Below the pieces are notes generated by a model. That model was not told the origin of the DNA, did no database searches, and worked only from the letters and a program-made list of their open reading frames with translations. From Flavobacterium sp. (GTDB lineage Bacteria > Bacteroidota > Bacteroidia > Flavobacteriales > Flavobacteriaceae), in the NCBI RefSeq assembly GCF_035195345.1, contig NZ_CP136574.1, forward strand, positions 248,001 through 312,000: DNA of 64,000 nt, in the 5' to 3' direction. The first letter of the stretch is position 1. Every line of letters starts with the position of its first letter. Position numbers and translations under genes: made by a program. Shown here in pieces: positions 61,116-64,000 of this stretch.

Positions 61116-62067
61116 CTTACTTCTTGAAAATTTAACAAATCCCGCATTATTATATTTTATTCTTGGGATCGTAGCTGTGTATTTAAAAAGTGATTTAGAA
61201 ATTCCTCAAAATTCCTCTAAGTTTATCTCGCTTTATCTGCTTTTTGCTATTGGTTTTAAAGGAGGACAAGAATTGTCTCACGAAACAATTACTAGTGAAA
61301 TTCTTTGGTCGATGCTGTTTGGAGTATCAATTGCTATTATAATTCCGTTTTATACTTTTTTTATTCTTAAACGCAAATTAAATGTTCATGATGCAGGTGC
61401 AATTGCGGCTGCTTATGGTTCCATTAGTGCTGTTACCTTTGTTACTGCGGTATCTTATTTAGAATCACATCAACTTTCACTCCATGGCTATATGGTGGCT
61501 ATTATGGCTATTATGGAGTCACCAGCTATTATTGTTGGTTTGGTATTAATTTCAATATTTAACAAAGAGCAATCAAATAAAATTAATAAGGCAGAAATTA
61601 TTAGACATTCATTCACTAATGGAAGTGTCTTATTAATTATTGGTAGTTTAATAATTGGTTATCTAACGAGTGCAAAAGATGCACAAGGAATAGCTCCTTT
61701 TACAAATGATTTATTCAAAGGTTTTTTAGCAATCTTTTTATTAGATATGGGAATTACTAGTGGTAAAAAATTGAAATCTTTCTTTTCTCATGGTTGGTTT
61801 CCTTTTGCTTTTGCCTTATTAATTCCGTTAGTAAATGGAAGTATTTTTGCTTGGTTGAGTGGTTTTGTTACAGATGATATTTCTAATCGTTTCATTTTTT
61901 CGATACTAGCAGCAAGTGCTTCATATATTGCTGTGCCAGCAGCAATGAAAATAACTGTTCCAAAAGCAAATCCAGGATTATTTTTACCTATGGCATTGGC
62001 AATTACATTTCCAGTTAATATAACCATTGGAATGCCATTGTATTTTTTTATTGTTCAGAATTGCTAA
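61105..62067 (+). CDS. sbtA: Sodium-dependent bicarbonate transporter SbtA-like
   Basis: A 320-aa integral membrane protein with about ten helices in two inverted halves. It matches the SbtA/DUF897 pattern: NPALLYFILGIVAVYLKSDLEIP, LLFAIGFKGGQEL, GAIAAAYGSISAVTFVTA, IMAIMESPAIIVGLVL, LLDMGITSGKKL, ASASYIAVPAAMKI. In cyanobacteria SbtA brings in bicarbonate with sodium and is regulated by the PII-like SbtB; no SbtB is visible here. Last gene of the operon. It is shorter than the cyanobacterial proteins (about 370 aa), mainly in the middle loop. Confidence 0.9.
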   Translation: MNFNLLLENLTNPALLYFILGIVAVYLKSDLEIPQNSSKFISLYLLFAIGFKGGQELSHETITSEILWSMLFGVSIAIIIPFYTFFILKRKLNVHDAGAIAAAYGSISAVTFVTAVSYLESHQLSLHGYMVAIMAIMESPAIIVGLVLISIFNKEQSNKINKAEIIRHSFTNGSVLLIIGSLIIGYLTSAKDAQGIAPFTNDLFKGFLAIFLLDMGITSGKKLKSFFSHGWFPFAFALLIPLVNGSIFAWLSGFVTDDISNRFIFSILAASASYIAVPAAMKITVPKANPGLFLPMALAITFPVNITIGMPLYFFIVQNC

Positions 62068-62181
62068 ATACTGAAATCAGCCTCTTTTAAATAATTTAGA
62101 ATAGCATATTCTAATAATAAACAAAATAAAGAAGTATTAAATATTAGTTTGTAATCTGCAAAATATTAATGCATAAAAAAT

Positions 62182-62214
62182 AAAAAGCCCTGAATTAATT
62201 TTTCAGGGCTCTTT
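62182..62214 (-). terminator. Intrinsic terminator after the minus-strand T9SS gene
   Basis: A 9-bp stem AGCCCTGAA / TTCAGGGCT with a 7-nt loop; the T-run follows on the minus strand (GGGCTTTTTATT), so it serves the T9SS gene ending at 62238. No terminator is clear for sbtA. Confidence 0.8.
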
Positions 62215-62237
62215 GAATTTAATATTTAACAAAAAAA

Positions 62238-64000
62238 TTATCTAATAATTAGTTTTTTTGTTGTCCGTGCATTGTCTTTACTTACTATATCAATTAAATA
62301 GATGCCAGAATTTAATTCTGAAGTATTAATTGTTTGAATTACCGAATCATTACAATCTTTCGAAATAATTACTTTACCCAGCATATCATAAATAATAATA
62401 GATTTAATAGTATTATAATTGCTTGATGTTATTGTCACAAAATCATTTGTAGGATTAGGATAAACTATAAATTGATTATTTTCAAAAGTGTTAGTTCCTA
62501 ATGTTGCTACAAAAGTAGTAGTATAGGTATTTGTTATAATTGCTGGATTAAAATCAAAATAAATTGAAGCTGTATTAGAAATAATATCGTTAACAGCGTA
62601 ACCTGGTTTTGGTTTAACTTTAAACATAATATATCCTTTTCCAATAGCTGAATTCGCAATTGAAACGGGTAACATTATGTTATTAAATTTCCATGTTAAA
62701 TTATCTTCAACACGATCTAAAATATAAGAATGACTAGCGCTTACCATTTTAATTGAATTTTCATCTAATCTAGCGTCTAATACATCATTAATTCTTACAT
62801 TAATTGCGCTTGCATTTCCTGTGTTTTCGAAACGAATGGTGTAATACAAATAATCTTCAGAAGTAAATGAACTGTGTAAAATTTCTTCCCCATGAGACTC
62901 CATTTTGTCATTAGGATCATATGCATTAATTATCATTTGAGATGAAGAATTGTTATTATTTTCAAGTAAAATATCATTTGTTAAAGGTATAATTGAAGCC
63001 GTATTTGTCAAATATTGTCCTGCATTAACAGTTGGAATTGTTGGTACTTGAAAAGTTACCGTGATTTCTCTATGTTCAAAAGGTAATAAATTAGTAAAAT
63101 TATAATTAAAACCAGTTGTTGTTGGGTTAGTTCCACTTTGAGAAATATTGGTTATAGTAACATTACTATCATTGTTAAAAGTTACTGTTCCTGATGGAAT
63201 TGTTTGATTACCAATATTAGCATATATAATTTTATTACTATATGTAAATCCTGGTCGAGGTGAAGAAAATGGTATTATAGTTACAGCTAAGTCATTATAA
63301 GATTGTATTACATTGATTGGGAAGTTATAAATATTTATACCAGAACCAGATGTTATATTTACATTACTGTAAGAGCTTGTTGTTAATGAATACATTGCTG
63401 CATATGCAGGATCAATTACATAGTTAATATCATATGAATTTGATGAGTTGTTTTCATATATGTTATAAACTCCCGTTAGTGAAGTTACATTGTGAATAGT
63501 ACCATTATTGTTCTTTTCATATTGAAACTGTCCTAAAGGAAAATTATTTTCACCGTTATCTTGAGTTCCATTTGCATTCGTATCCAAAAATGCATTTAAT
63601 CGAATCCCCGTACAATCGATTGTTCCTTGTGAGTTTCCGAAATCGCTAATTCTTATGTAGCCTGCAATATTACTAAAATTAGTTACCATAATTAGATAAT
63701 ATTGACCAGCAATAGCATTACTTATAACAGGATATTCAGTTGGTGAAGCAGAATAACTACAACTCACAATATTATTTGTTGTAATTTGCCCATTACAAGG
63801 GGTTACAGGATCTGAAAATGGCCCATAAATAACATAATCAACATCTAAATTTGAGTTACTAAAATTTGGATCTACACTTTGTTGAATCATTAAGTTAATA
63901 TTCCCTGTATTACTAATTGGTAAATAAAACCAAGTTGGATTAGGTGTTGTATTTAAACATCCTTGTGTACCAGTCGAAGAAACATTGATTGTATTTTGAA
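62238..64000 (-). CDS. Large secreted T9SS protein, C-terminal part (DUF7619-like)
   Basis: The minus-strand frame is open to the right edge (read upstream of 63890 as TWFYLPISNTGNINL), so the start is outside; the ATG at 63890 is internal. The visible part has an N-terminal beta domain (DYVIYGPFSDPVTPC), an Asn/Ser-rich beta region (about 200-320, DUF11-like), a DUF7619-type domain (YDPNDKMESHGEEIL, RFENTGNASAINV, ASIYFDFNPAIITN) and a C-terminal type A T9SS sorting domain (FIVYPNPTNDFVTITSS, NTSELNSGIYLIDI, ending TKKLIIR). Exported to the surface; function not deducible. Confidence 0.9.
   Translation of the reverse strand, partial: QNTINVSSTGTQGCLNTTPNPTWFYLPISNTGNINLMIQQSVDPNFSNSNLDVDYVIYGPFSDPVTPCNGQITTNNIVSCSYSASPTEYPVISNAIAGQYYLIMVTNFSNIAGYIRISDFGNSQGTIDCTGIRLNAFLDTNANGTQDNGENNFPLGQFQYEKNNNGTIHNVTSLTGVYNIYENNSSNSYDINYVIDPAYAAMYSLTTSSYSNVNITSGSGINIYNFPINVIQSYNDLAVTIIPFSSPRPGFTYSNKIIYANIGNQTIPSGTVTFNNDSNVTITNISQSGTNPTTTGFNYNFTNLLPFEHREITVTFQVPTIPTVNAGQYLTNTASIIPLTNDILLENNNNSSSQMIINAYDPNDKMESHGEEILHSSFTSEDYLYYTIRFENTGNASAINVRINDVLDARLDENSIKMVSASHSYILDRVEDNLTWKFNNIMLPVSIANSAIGKGYIMFKVKPKPGYAVNDIISNTASIYFDFNPAIITNTYTTTFVATLGTNTFENNQFIVYPNPTNDFVTITSSNYNTIKSIIIYDMLGKVIISKDCNDSVIQTINTSELNSGIYLIDIVSKDNARTTKKLIIR

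Overview
The window is AT-rich bacterial chromosome, almost certainly from a Flavobacterium-like member of the Bacteroidota. The evidence is of three kinds. Two secreted proteins end in type IX secretion (T9SS) sorting domains. Many genes are preceded by the Bacteroidota -7 promoter box TAnnTTTG, and there is little sign of Shine-Dalgarno sequences. The gene content is flavobacterial: BshA, DUF3822, a fused E1 alpha/beta, an LptD/TamB/MlaD envelope set, and an arginine decarboxylase next to a deoxyhypusine-synthase homologue. I see no phage, insertion sequence, CRISPR array, tRNA or rRNA operon. The window is mostly core genome.

Layout. 1-4.9 kb: the end of tamB, then pfkA-gap, a BadF-type sugar kinase and mgsA (glycolysis and methylglyoxal branch). 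4.9-11 kb: a hypothetical protein and lptD-ridA on the minus strand, then two tandem cell-wall amidases. 11-21.6 kb: a plus-strand run of an MCE lipid-transport protein, an Fe-S membrane/CCG protein pair, two conserved unknowns, serB, a GH3 plus serine-hydrolase fusion, DUF1801, bshA (bacillithiol) and a PrcB-like lipoprotein. 21.7-28.2 kb: two exported minus-strand proteins, ppk1-ppx (polyphosphate), and dnaX, which is split by an A10 slippery run. 28.3-28.6 kb: the RNase P RNA. 28.7-35 kb: an rsmD operon, a RecD-like helicase, kdsB, a methyltransferase/potassium channel pair and an acyltransferase. 35.1-38.5 kb: an XRE regulator divergent from an M14 peptidase across an array of seven palindromes, then an Lrp regulator, a DinB-like protein and an acidic protein. 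38.6-43.6 kb: a polyamine pair, aroB and proline dehydrogenase. 43.7-49 kb: a T9SS protein, a 47-residue membrane protein, a DCC protein, mutS2 and ung. 49-55 kb: a minus-strand run (transglutaminase-like, cytosolic PBP2-fold protein, SDR, GNAT, nucleoside phosphorylase, SUI1-like, 2-oxoglutarate oxygenase). 55-57.7 kb: the branched-chain 2-oxoacid dehydrogenase E1 fusion, flanked by dispersed repeats. 57.8-62 kb: a CbbR-like LysR gene divergent from a tight five-gene operon ending in sua5 and sbtA. 62.2 kb to the end: the C-terminal part of a large T9SS protein.

The parts I judge most worth attention are four. (1) The LysR / small membrane protein / 92-aa protein / zinc-ribbon DUF6671 / Sua5 / SbtA cluster looks like a bicarbonate-uptake module physically coupled to a bicarbonate-consuming tRNA-modification enzyme. 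(2) The XRE-M14 intergenic region carries seven TTTACA-nn-TGTAAA-type sites; two overlap the divergent -7 boxes and one overlaps the regulator's start codon. (3) dnaX has an A-AAA-AAG slippery run followed directly by a stop; a -1 shift restores a 587-residue tau form. (4) The deoxyhypusine-synthase homologue beside arginine decarboxylase lacks the catalytic lysine of true deoxyhypusine synthase. Several TTG/GTG starts that simple ORF calling would give fall inside -7 boxes and were moved downstream.
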